Origin: Prosthecobacter sp.
GTDB lineage: Bacteria; Verrucomicrobiota; Verrucomicrobiia; Verrucomicrobiales; Verrucomicrobiaceae
NCBI GenBank assembly: GCA_017853885.1
Contig: JAFMIR010000006.1
Coordinates: 62,001 to 126,000 of the forward strand
DNA length: 64,000 nucleotides
Reading direction: 5' to 3'
Part shown: one piece after another, positions 34,926 through 43,077 of the stretch
How the letters are laid out: each line of letters starts with the position of its first letter
Position numbering within the stretch: position 1 is the stretch's first letter
The notes under the pieces: model-generated
Seen by the model: only the letters and a program-made list of their open reading frames with translations
Told to the model about the DNA's origin: nothing
Database searches by the model: none
Made by a program: the position numbers and the translations under genes

Positions 34926-35551
34926 TGATGAAACTTGGAGTGCTTGACTACGGCGCTGGGAATCTGCGCAGCGTGCAGAATGCTTTTGAAGGCATTCAAA
35001 CCCACGCACAGCTCGTCAGCAAACCTGCGGACTTCGATGGAATCGATTTGCTGGTCTTCCCTGGTCAGGGCGCTTTTGGGGATTCCGTCCGCATCTTAAA
35101 AGAACGCAGCCTCTGGCAGCCGTTGAAAGATTGGCTGGCGGCGAGAAAGCCCTACCTCGGCATCTGCTTGGGTTATCAACTGCTTTTTGAAAGCAGCGAA
35201 GAATCCCCCGGGGTTGAAGGTCTCGGTGTGGCCAAGGGATTTGTGCGGAAGTTTGACGCCACCAGTGACCTGAAAATCCCGCACATGGGCTGGAATGTGG
35301 CGCACTGGGCTCCGGAACATAACGCCGTCTGGAGCGGGCTACCCAATCCCACTCACGTCTATTTTGTGCACTCCTATTACCCTGAGGTGAATGATACGTC
35401 TCTTGCGCTTTGCCGCACCGATTACGGCACCAGTTTCATCAGTGGGATCGCACGCGATAACCTCATCGCGGTCCAATTCCACCCGGAAAAAAGTCAGGAG
35501 GCCGGTCTCACGCTGCTTCGCAATGCCGTGCAGGTGCTGACGAAAGCCTGA
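34925..35551 (+). CDS. hisH: Imidazole glycerol phosphate synthase, glutaminase subunit
   Basis: The 208-residue class I glutamine amidotransferase supplies ammonia to HisF. The nucleophile lies in 'YLGICLGYQLLFESSEE', with the His/Glu pair in 'AVQFHPEKSQEAGLTL' and the N-terminal 'LDYGAGNLRSVQNAF' characteristic of HisH. The GTG at 34922 and the second ATG at 34928 are alternative starts. hisA and hisF do not follow; the next gene is unrelated, so the histidine genes are scattered. Confidence 0.95.
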   Translation: MMKLGVLDYGAGNLRSVQNAFEGIQTHAQLVSKPADFDGIDLLVFPGQGAFGDSVRILKERSLWQPLKDWLAARKPYLGICLGYQLLFESSEESPGVEGLGVAKGFVRKFDATSDLKIPHMGWNVAHWAPEHNAVWSGLPNPTHVYFVHSYYPEVNDTSLALCRTDYGTSFISGIARDNLIAVQFHPEKSQEAGLTLLRNAVQVLTKA

Positions 35552-35687
35552 GGTCGGGTCGTCGCACCGCCGAACGGCGAATCTCAAAGCGTCCTGACAC
35601 GTTGGCATGAACCTAGGAGATGTGCTGGTGCGATCAGCGAGCCACCTAGGTGAAAGGTTTGCTGCTTAGCCCTGTTCATAGGCTGCC

Positions 35688-38276
35688 ATGACACGCTATG
35701 CTCTTCTCCCACTGCTCGCCGCCTCTACGCTTGCACAGGATTTGGCACCCAAACCAGCAGTTTGGCAGCCACAGAACCAATGGTCCGATTTTCCGACTCT
35801 TACAACCGATGCTGGCGGCGTGCCTCATGTGGCCTTCGTACAGTGGGATGGTGAAAAAGATCTGCTGAAGGTGGCAAAGCTCGCTAGCGGAACCTTGAAA
35901 GAGGTTTTGACCATCGGCAAACCTGGCATCATCCACCAACCCGCCCTCGCGACCGATGGAAAAGGCGTGCTGCATGTGGTTTGGAGCCAATTGAATGAAA
36001 AAGACGTAATGGAGCTTCAGACCGCGTCCATTCGTGATGGCAAAGCCAAGATCACTACGCTTGCCAGTTCGACCAAGGGCGGCAATGCGTTCGCCAAAGC
36101 CGCCATGAGTCCCTCCGGCGATGTCTGGTGCGTTTGGCAAGGTATGCGCGGAAGCACGGCAGAGGTCTTTTGCCGTGTGTTCCATGTGGAAAGCCAAGAA
36201 TGGTCCGCGGAAATTCAGGTGACGACAAACGCCGCAGGCGATTGGGAGCCCTGTGTGGCTTTTGCGGCAGGAAAGACTTGGGTGGTATTCGATTCGGCTC
36301 GCGGCAATGAATTCAACGTCTACGCCACGTCTATCGGCGACGACCTAAAAGTCGGCGAAACAAAGCAGCTCATCGCCACCGACCGCTATGAAGGCCGTGT
36401 TTCGGCCATCGGCTCCAAAGACGGCAAAGGCCTGTGGATCAGCTGCGAGCGCGGCAATCAACAATGGGGCCTCGACATGCGTGCTCATGGTCATGCGCAG
36501 GGCCTGAATGGCCGCAAAGACACCGTCTTCGCTTTCTTCGACATCGAAAGCGGCAAGGTCACCGAACTCCCCGCGCCAGACGGCCTCTTTGCCGATCTTC
36601 CCGGCCCGCAACCGGCCAAAGCGGCCGCGCCCCGCGCCAACAATCCGAAAGCGAAAGCCAAGGCCGAGCAGCAAGCAAAAGCTCGCACCGCAAAGGACAA
36701 AGAAGTCGGCCGCGCTGGTCTCAATCAAGTCGCTGCCGTTAATCTGCCGCATGTTATGCTCGATAGCTCAGGCCGTCCTTGGCTCACCGTGCGTTACTTC
36801 AAAAACTACGCCTGGCGCATCGCGCTGACACGTTATGACGAAGCCACAAAGAAATGGACGAAGCCTTTTGCCATACCCGGCAGCGTTTATTCGCAGGATC
36901 ATCAAACCACACACGCTCTCGGCAGCGATGGCAGCCTGTGGATTGCATGGCCGAGCGATTTGCGCAGCTCAAAGCTCCAACTCAATACGGGCATCCACCT
37001 CGCCAAAGTTGCTACTGATGCCGATGTGCCACTTGTTGCCGCACCTGTGCTCAAACCACGCGATCCGTTCCCTAGCTACATCCATCCTGTCACAACGGAA
37101 CGTGATCGCAGCGAGCGCCACACATGGACGCACGACGGCGTAACCTACAAGCTTTACTGGGGCGATTACCATCGCCATACCGATGTCTCCAACTGCATCA
37201 CCGCCAACGATGGCTGCATCGTTGAGCAATTTCGTTACGCAATTGACATGGGAAAACTGGACACCTTGGGCACCAGCGACCACACCGATATCGCCAAGAT
37301 CTATACACCCTACGAATGGTGGCTGAATCAGAAGCTCGTCGATGTCTTCCACGCGCCGGGTTTCTTCACCAGCATGTATGCTTATGAACGTGAACAAAAA
37401 TGGCCACTGGGACATCGTAACATCGTTTTCGCACAGCGTGGCGGCCCCATAGTCTATATCCAACGAAAAAACTACCTTGCCAGCCCTTGGCAGAAGCTTT
37501 TCCCGGTCGAAGAAAAAGGAGAAGGCGAGCTTCATCCAACGGAGCTCTGGAGCGTTCTCACGCGATATGGCAAGCCTGTTACCGCCATCTCCCATACCGG
37601 CGCGACAGGCATGGGCACTGACTGGGACCAAATCCCACCGATCGACCATCGCGTCGAGAACGTCATCGAGATCTATCAAGGTGCCCGCGTGAGCTACGAG
37701 GCTCCCGGCGCACCACAGCCCACCGTTGGACTTCGCCAAGGCGAAAAATACAACCATTCTTCGGATGTCGTCGGCGTGGCTGTCGTGGGCGAACCGATCC
37801 GCAGCTTCACCGTCAAGAACAACGGCGTGTATCAGCACGCGCTCGAGATCGGGCACAAGCTTGGCGTCTGGGCGAACAGCGACCACATTTCCACTCACAC
37901 CAGCTATGGCGGAGTCTATGTGAAGGAATTCACCCGCGAAGGCATCATCGAGGGCCTCAACGCTCGCCGCACCATCGCCGCCACCGACAAGATTTTCGTC
38001 GAGTTCACTTGCAACGAAAAACTGCTAGGCACGGAGATCGCTTTGAATGGCAAACCCGTGCTGAAATTTGCCATCGACGGCACCGCACCCATCCAACGCG
38101 TCACCTTGGTCCGCAACGAAAAGAACCACCAGCAATGGGAACCGAACGCCAAGACCTTCTCCCAGACTTTCACCGACGAATCGCCCATTCAGGGCGAAAA
38201 CCGCTACTACCTGCGCATCGAGCAAACCGATGGCAACATGGCATGGAGCAGTCCAGTGTGGGCTCAGATCCAGTGA
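35688..38276 (+). CDS. Secreted protein: beta-propeller-like region plus PHP-like (DUF3604-type) domain
   Basis: The 862-residue product starts with a signal peptide ('MTRYALLPLLAASTLAQ'). Residues about 20-300 show repeated 'G-x-x-x-V-x-W' beta blades ('GDVWCVWQGMRG', 'GKTWVVFDSARGNEF') like a propeller. A Lys/Ala-rich linker follows ('KAKAKAEQQAKARTAKDKE'), then more blade-like repeats. From about residue 480 a PHP-like metallohydrolase domain begins: 'YWGDYHRHTDVSNC', 'TLGTSDHTDIA', 'TAISHTGATGMGTDWDQ', 'GVWANSDHISTHTSYGG', ending in 'RYYLRIEQTDGNMAWSSPVW'. This is the layout of DUF3604 proteins, whose substrate is unknown. It stands alone, 136 bases after hisH. Confidence 0.78.
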   Translation: MTRYALLPLLAASTLAQDLAPKPAVWQPQNQWSDFPTLTTDAGGVPHVAFVQWDGEKDLLKVAKLASGTLKEVLTIGKPGIIHQPALATDGKGVLHVVWSQLNEKDVMELQTASIRDGKAKITTLASSTKGGNAFAKAAMSPSGDVWCVWQGMRGSTAEVFCRVFHVESQEWSAEIQVTTNAAGDWEPCVAFAAGKTWVVFDSARGNEFNVYATSIGDDLKVGETKQLIATDRYEGRVSAIGSKDGKGLWISCERGNQQWGLDMRAHGHAQGLNGRKDTVFAFFDIESGKVTELPAPDGLFADLPGPQPAKAAAPRANNPKAKAKAEQQAKARTAKDKEVGRAGLNQVAAVNLPHVMLDSSGRPWLTVRYFKNYAWRIALTRYDEATKKWTKPFAIPGSVYSQDHQTTHALGSDGSLWIAWPSDLRSSKLQLNTGIHLAKVATDADVPLVAAPVLKPRDPFPSYIHPVTTERDRSERHTWTHDGVTYKLYWGDYHRHTDVSNCITANDGCIVEQFRYAIDMGKLDTLGTSDHTDIAKIYTPYEWWLNQKLVDVFHAPGFFTSMYAYEREQKWPLGHRNIVFAQRGGPIVYIQRKNYLASPWQKLFPVEEKGEGELHPTELWSVLTRYGKPVTAISHTGATGMGTDWDQIPPIDHRVENVIEIYQGARVSYEAPGAPQPTVGLRQGEKYNHSSDVVGVAVVGEPIRSFTVKNNGVYQHALEIGHKLGVWANSDHISTHTSYGGVYVKEFTREGIIEGLNARRTIAATDKIFVEFTCNEKLLGTEIALNGKPVLKFAIDGTAPIQRVTLVRNEKNHQQWEPNAKTFSQTFTDESPIQGENRYYLRIEQTDGNMAWSSPVWAQIQ

Positions 38277-38355
38277 AGTCGAGCCATGCATCAGAAGCTT
38301 ACAGAGGCCGCCCATGACTCTGGCTCATGAATGCAGCCTTATGCAGAGCCCCACA

Positions 38356-39033
38356 TCAGCCAGCATGCGGATCACAACTCCGCACCCTCACCCCATGGCA
38401 ATCTGCAAGCCACCTCACCCGCCATCCGGCAATTTCCGTGGCGTAAAGACGCTCCGGTTCATGGTGATACGCTGGCTGGGGCTGCAGGGCCAGCGACTGT
38501 TCGATAATGACGCGGATACCCTGTGGGACAGCGCTCTCACATTCCCAATTGACTGACACAGATGGTGGCATTTCATCTGCAAAGCCGCTGCGGGCTTCCG
38601 GCATGCTATCCGCATACCGGATATAGGGCTTGATGTCGAAAACAGGTGTGCCATCCACCAAATCCACTCCGCTAACGAAAAGGCGTGGAGCCTGTTCACC
38701 CTCCCATTCAACGCGATCCAAGCGAACCACGCTCAACGTGAGCCGGTTGGGGCGAAACGGCGAGCGGGTGGCAAAAACGCCAAGCTTCTCATTACCTCCA
38801 AGCCTAGGCGGACGAACGGTCAGGGATACCGATTCGTCTTTGACCAAGTGAAATTGAGTGATGAGCCATAAGTGACTAAAATCTTCAATGCCTCGCACAG
38901 CTTCCGACCGTCGAAACGCAGGCTCGAACTCGATTACACCCCAAGCCGCGGGCACCAAACCGGACTGGCGTGGCACACCGAACTTGTCCGTGTAACATGT
39001 GCGCAACTTGGCAATGACTTGGAGAGATACCAT
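38356..39033 (-). CDS. trmO: tRNA (N6-threonylcarbamoyladenosine(37)-N6)-methyltransferase
   Basis: The 225-residue product belongs to the TsaA/YaeB (TrmO) family, which methylates t6A37 of tRNA-Thr with SAM. It has 'LRTCYTDKFGVPRQSGLVP', 'GIEDFSHLWLITQFHL', 'GVFATRSPFRPNRLTLSVV' and 'DLVDGTPVFDIKPYIRYAD', the characteristic signature blocks, with a C-terminal extension typical of the E. coli-type enzyme. The gene ends 79 bases from the convergent propeller/PHP gene. Confidence 0.92.
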   Translation of the reverse strand: MVSLQVIAKLRTCYTDKFGVPRQSGLVPAAWGVIEFEPAFRRSEAVRGIEDFSHLWLITQFHLVKDESVSLTVRPPRLGGNEKLGVFATRSPFRPNRLTLSVVRLDRVEWEGEQAPRLFVSGVDLVDGTPVFDIKPYIRYADSMPEARSGFADEMPPSVSVNWECESAVPQGIRVIIEQSLALQPQPAYHHEPERLYATEIAGWRVRWLADCHGVRVRSCDPHAG

Positions 39034-39076
39034 GACGCAAATACGACGCTGCCAGAACGTCAGAGAGGCTGCAAAA

Positions 39077-40534
39077 TCAATGCGGCTCGTAGTTCACCGG
39101 TTCCTCGGTGATGACCACATCATGTGGATGACTTTCTTTTAAACCGCCAGCCGTGATGCGAACAAAGCGAGCCTTGGCACGGAGCTCATCGAGCGTGTTT
39201 GCTCCGACGTAGCCCATGCCACTGCGCAAGCCGCCGATAAGCTGGAACACCACGTCCGCAAGCGGGCCTTTGTAGGGAACGCGTGCCTCGACACCTTCAG
39301 GAACAAGCTTGCCCGAACTGTTCTGACCATAACGATCCCCTGCCCCTTTGCGCATGGCCTTCAAGCTGCCCATGCCGCGATACTCTTTGAAGGTGCGCCC
39401 TTGCCATTTAACCATGCTACCCGGGCTTTCGCTTGTGCCCGCCAGCAACGAGCCAAGCATCACGACATCCGCGCCACCTGCTAGCGCCTTGACAATATCT
39501 CCGGAGTATCGAATGCCGCCGTCAGCGATGACAGTAACCCCGGCCGGTCGGCACACATCCGCCACTTCCTGCACAGCGCTGAACTGGGCCATGCCCACGC
39601 CCGAAATGATGCGTGTGGTGCATATGGATCCCGGACCGACTCCTACCTTGATGGCTGAAGCACCAGCTTGGATCAGGTCGCGCGCACCATCCGCTGTAAC
39701 TACATTACCAGCGACGATCGGAATACTTGCGCCCAGTGCCTCACGAAGACGTGCTATGACCTTCATCACACGGCTCGTGTGTCCAGTGGCCGCGTCGATG
39801 AAGACCGCATCGGCGCCGGCTGCCAGCACAGCTCTGCCACGTTCGACACAATCCTCACCCACACCGACTGCCGCCCCGACTCTCAACTGTCCATTCTGGT
39901 CCTTGGCAGCATGCTTGAATGTTTGGCGCTTAATGATGTCCTGCTTGGTGATCAATCCTGCGAGCTTCCCCGAAGCATCCACAAGAGGCAGCTTCTCAAT
40001 GCGATGCGTGTAAATGATCTTTAGTGCGTCCTCAAAATTCGTCTGAGGTGTTCCGGTGGCCAGACGTGCACCGGGCGTCATCACTGCAGAGACGGGCGTG
40101 CTGTCATCTTCGATGTACCACATGTCTCGACTGGTCACCATACCCACCAAAATGCCATGCTTGTCCACCACCGGGAAACCACTCACTCCCTTTTCCGCCA
40201 TCAGACGATGCAATTCACCGAGACGGGTGTCAGGCGTGACCGTGAGGGGGTTCTGTATGACCGTGTTCTCACTGCGCTTCACCCTTGCGACCTGCTCTGT
40301 CTGTTGGTCGATCGGCATGTTGCGGTGAACCACACCTAGCCCGCCTTCACGCGCGAGGGCAATTGCCAGTTCAGACTCCGTCACTGTATCCATCGCAGAG
40401 GATAAAATAGGCACATTCAGCCCTATGGAAGCCAACTTGGTGCTTACATCCACTTCTCCTGGCAGCACAGCACTGTGGGCCGGGAGCAATAGAACGTCAT
40501 CGAAACTTAATGCGAGAGGAGGAAGATCACCCAT
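39077..40534 (-). CDS. guaB: Inosine-5'-monophosphate dehydrogenase
   Basis: The 485-residue enzyme oxidises IMP to XMP, the entry step to guanine nucleotides. 'LALSFDDVLLLPAHS' begins the barrel; two CBS domains occupy about residues 95-210 ('VVDKHGILVGMVTSRD', 'LVDASGKLAGLITKQD'); the catalytic loop 'GVGPGSICTTRIISGVG' has Cys305; the flap has 'YRGMGSLKAM'. The ATG at 40534 fits the family better than one at 40567. It lies 74 bases downstream of the pseudopilin cassette on the same strand without a visible terminator between. Confidence 0.97.
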   Translation of the reverse strand: MGDLPPLALSFDDVLLLPAHSAVLPGEVDVSTKLASIGLNVPILSSAMDTVTESELAIALAREGGLGVVHRNMPIDQQTEQVARVKRSENTVIQNPLTVTPDTRLGELHRLMAEKGVSGFPVVDKHGILVGMVTSRDMWYIEDDSTPVSAVMTPGARLATGTPQTNFEDALKIIYTHRIEKLPLVDASGKLAGLITKQDIIKRQTFKHAAKDQNGQLRVGAAVGVGEDCVERGRAVLAAGADAVFIDAATGHTSRVMKVIARLREALGASIPIVAGNVVTADGARDLIQAGASAIKVGVGPGSICTTRIISGVGMAQFSAVQEVADVCRPAGVTVIADGGIRYSGDIVKALAGGADVVMLGSLLAGTSESPGSMVKWQGRTFKEYRGMGSLKAMRKGAGDRYGQNSSGKLVPEGVEARVPYKGPLADVVFQLIGGLRSGMGYVGANTLDELRAKARFVRITAGGLKESHPHDVVITEEPVNYEPH

Positions 40535-40608
40535 ATCGCAGGTAAGCGACACCGCGCGGCCTGTCATGCGGAAAGTTGAGCCAGATCCAAACTGCGGAAA
40601 GAACTAGC

Positions 40609-41322
40609 TCAGAAACCGGGCTTGTAGCTGCGCGCCTTGCTCGTAAAAGGGTCCACCTGAATGGTGAAAAAGTTTTTCGGGAGATTTCCAACCGTAATCG
40701 CCTGCCCTGCATCCGTGGTTATTGTAATGAAACTCTCAGTCAGCTTCTGGTATTCCAATGTTGCCAGACCTCCTGTGGAAGCCTTGGCTACTTTGCGGCA
40801 GGAGCCATCGGGCATGAATCGCCACGCATTGTAAACTGCAGAAGCGACGCCAGAGTATCCTACGCTACCCCCTGGGCGCGTGTCTGGCAACCCTTCCCCG
40901 GTAAGCGCAGGAGAGAGTGTATCATCTGTAACGATGGCAATGCTTTCCGGAAGCCTAACAAGGCTTCCAACGGGTTCTACAGACTCCTGTACACCGCCTG
41001 TAGCACCCGATGCAGCACTAACCTGCAGAATTTTGAAGATTTGATAAGAGCGGTAGGTTGGATTGGTCCCAAACGAATCCGGAATTTTGAAGAAACGCAA
41101 TTCGACCGGGACATTGCTTGCGTAAGCCACTTGTTGAGCCTCCGAAATGGCACCCATCACTGACTCACCTGCGGAAGAAAGTTTGTTCGCCATTATGACG
41201 CTCGAAAGCGCGGGAGCAGCAGCCGTAAGGAGCAGCACGATAATGGCCACCACGACCAGCAATTCGATGAGTGTGAAAGCTCGTGGTTGAGTCCCGTGGG
41301 TTGTAACTGGCATTTGATTCAT
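40609..41322 (-). CDS. Verru_Chthon cassette protein D; GspH-like pseudopilin
   Basis: The 237-residue product has a type IV prepilin N-terminus: a short leader, then 'RAFTLIELLVVVAIIVLLL' with Phe at +1 and Glu at +5 after the predicted cleavage. The C-terminal part is a beta-rich globular domain of about 200 residues, as in GspH/FimT-like minor pseudopilins. Position, size and partners match cassette protein D as known from Verrucomicrobium and Chthoniobacter (recalled, not searched). It is the last gene of the four, 22 bases after cassette protein C. An ATG at 41313 is an alternative start. Confidence 0.82.
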   Translation of the reverse strand: MNQMPVTTHGTQPRAFTLIELLVVVAIIVLLLTAAAPALSSVIMANKLSSAGESVMGAISEAQQVAYASNVPVELRFFKIPDSFGTNPTYRSYQIFKILQVSAASGATGGVQESVEPVGSLVRLPESIAIVTDDTLSPALTGEGLPDTRPGGSVGYSGVASAVYNAWRFMPDGSCRKVAKASTGGLATLEYQKLTESFITITTDAGQAITVGNLPKNFFTIQVDPFTSKARSYKPGF

Positions 41323-41344
41323 GACGCAAAGGAGAATGAACGTT

Positions 41345-42553
41345 TTAGAAGCTCCAGCGCCCCTGTTTCAGGGCAATGGTGGTTGCAAAGACTCTGTAAT
41401 CGAGCCTGTTGCTCATGAGCAACTGCTTGAGTTTTCCGGGTTGTTCAGGTGTGCCTTCAAGATCTGAATCGTATTCCGCCGCGGAAGCGAACAACGAGGA
41501 CGCTTGGTCGAGCACTTGCTTGCGGAGCGTCTCGTTTCCCGAAAGCGTCTCGGCTGCACGCTGATCAAGCACCACCATGCTGACACGCAGCAGAGGGGGG
41601 AGCTGATGCTGCGTTCCCTGAGGCCCTCCTATTAGAGTTGCCCCGGGGCTTGTAATAAGTGTGGAATCAAACTCATACTGAGGAGCGATAGCGAAAGGCT
41701 GCTGGACGGCCCCGCCGGCAGCCGTGTTGATTTCAACACGCGGCGAAATGACTAGGGCCAAGATGTTTTCAGCAATCGGCCTCGTGAAAGCACGGGAAGC
41801 ACTTGTTTCATTGTCCCTGACAGTTGCGGTCAGCGCATCCTGAAACCATAGACGTGTATTTTTGATTTTGGTGCGATCCGCTGGATCAATGAGCCTGAAT
41901 CCATCGGCGTAGATGCGATTCATTTCAGCCGTGGGGCTGTATTCCATCAAACGGAGACGAAAACGCGGAGGAACACTGTTTAGCTGATTTAAAAAGGGAG
42001 GACGGTAAGGTTTGTCATCCCCCCATTCCACGAAATAGCCACGCCCACAGAGCAGATTGACCATGTTCTCCGTGTTCGCTTGGGCAGCGGTGGAAGCCAC
42101 GAGGCGTGTGACACCAAGCGGAGCTTGAAAAAAAATGGCATGTCCCGGATAGTCCGCTTTGGAACCACCAGCGGATGTAAGAAGTCTCATGGTGGGGCCG
42201 CATACGAATTGGAGTTCCGACTGACGGAGATTGGCGCGGGCACGAGTGACCTGCTGTCCGGCTGCATCGGTTCGAAAAGGATCCGAAGCACTCTCCCAGT
42301 ATGTATTCAATGTAGCTTGGGAGACATGGCGCGTAAAAGTGTCAAACGCCAACCTTGCCTCGCGAAATTGAGAGACCCTAGCATTCGAACGAACCCAGTT
42401 CCGCTGAACAAGCCCAACAAACTGTGTCATCACCATCATCAAGATCACAAGAATGGCGATTGAGACCATTAGTTCCACAAGCGTGAAGCCGCGTTCTAAA
42501 CGATACCGGGATAAAGATAATGCGATGGAACGTGAATAGTAGCCAGCTTTCAT
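41345..42553 (-). CDS. Verru_Chthon cassette protein C; GspJ-like pseudopilin
   Basis: The 402-residue product starts with a longer basic leader, then a prepilin segment 'ERGFTLVELMVSIAILVILM' (Phe +1, Glu +5), followed by 'EARLAFDTFTRHVSQATLN', a helix-plus-beta arrangement resembling GspJ/PulJ minor pseudopilins. The rest is a large soluble domain with many Arg, Thr and Asn residues. It starts 8 bases after the stop of cassette protein B, so the two are translationally close. The likely site of action is the inner membrane/periplasm after processing by a prepilin peptidase, which is not encoded in the window. Confidence 0.85.
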   Translation of the reverse strand: MKAGYYSRSIALSLSRYRLERGFTLVELMVSIAILVILMMVMTQFVGLVQRNWVRSNARVSQFREARLAFDTFTRHVSQATLNTYWESASDPFRTDAAGQQVTRARANLRQSELQFVCGPTMRLLTSAGGSKADYPGHAIFFQAPLGVTRLVASTAAQANTENMVNLLCGRGYFVEWGDDKPYRPPFLNQLNSVPPRFRLRLMEYSPTAEMNRIYADGFRLIDPADRTKIKNTRLWFQDALTATVRDNETSASRAFTRPIAENILALVISPRVEINTAAGGAVQQPFAIAPQYEFDSTLITSPGATLIGGPQGTQHQLPPLLRVSMVVLDQRAAETLSGNETLRKQVLDQASSLFASAAEYDSDLEGTPEQPGKLKQLLMSNRLDYRVFATTIALKQGRWSF

Positions 42554-42561
42554 AGCAGTTC

Positions 42562-43077
42562 TCAGCGAGTGCGAGCGAGCAAATGGTTGTAGGTCGTATA
42601 GGCAATCTGGTTGTCCGGATTGAACTCGAAGGCTGGATTGCCAGTGTTAGCGACTCGGATGATCACGCGCCGCAGATTAGGCTGCTGTTGTTCTGTTTTT
42701 GGCAGAGCTGCGGGCTGGCTGAAGTCAATCTCAGCCACAAAGATGATGGCATTGGAATCCTCGCCGACCTGCTGCCCTTGGTCGTCGAAGTACCTGCGGC
42801 TGCGCTGTTGTATGACAGTGCCGCCTCCACTACCGGACCCCGTGCCCTGCGTGGGCAGGAGTCTGAACTGGGTGTTTTCGAGGTCACGGATGATTTGCTC
42901 CACAATATTGCTGTTAAGAGTGAGAAGCCCGGTTTTGCGAGACATCTCAAGACCTTCGGGCATCAGCCCGAGCAAAGTAATGATACCAACAGCAGCGATG
43001 GCCACAGCAAGCGCCACCTCCACCAGAGAGAAGCCAGGGGAACTATGTGAGCGTATGGGAAAAGAACGGACGATCAT
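42562..43077 (-). CDS. Verru_Chthon cassette protein B; GspI/GspV-like pseudopilin
   Basis: The 171-residue product has the prepilin segment 'SPGFSLVEVALAVAIAAVG' (Phe +1, Glu +5), then 'IITLLGLMPEGLEMSRKTG' and a small beta domain, as in minor pseudopilins of the GspI/GspV kind. Its ATG overlaps the stop of cassette protein A (ATGA, 4 bases), which shows that A and B are coupled. 'DLENTQFRLLPTQGTG' marks the start of the globular part. Confidence 0.85.
   Translation of the reverse strand: MIVRSFPIRSHSSPGFSLVEVALAVAIAAVGIITLLGLMPEGLEMSRKTGLLTLNSNIVEQIIRDLENTQFRLLPTQGTGSGSGGGTVIQQRSRRYFDDQGQQVGEDSNAIIFVAEIDFSQPAALPKTEQQQPNLRRVIIRVANTGNPAFEFNPDNQIAYTTYNHLLARTR

Noticed and set aside
40535..40608. 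Possible terminator between cassette D and guaB
   Set aside because: No hairpin followed by a T run is visible in these 74 bases, so none is annotated.
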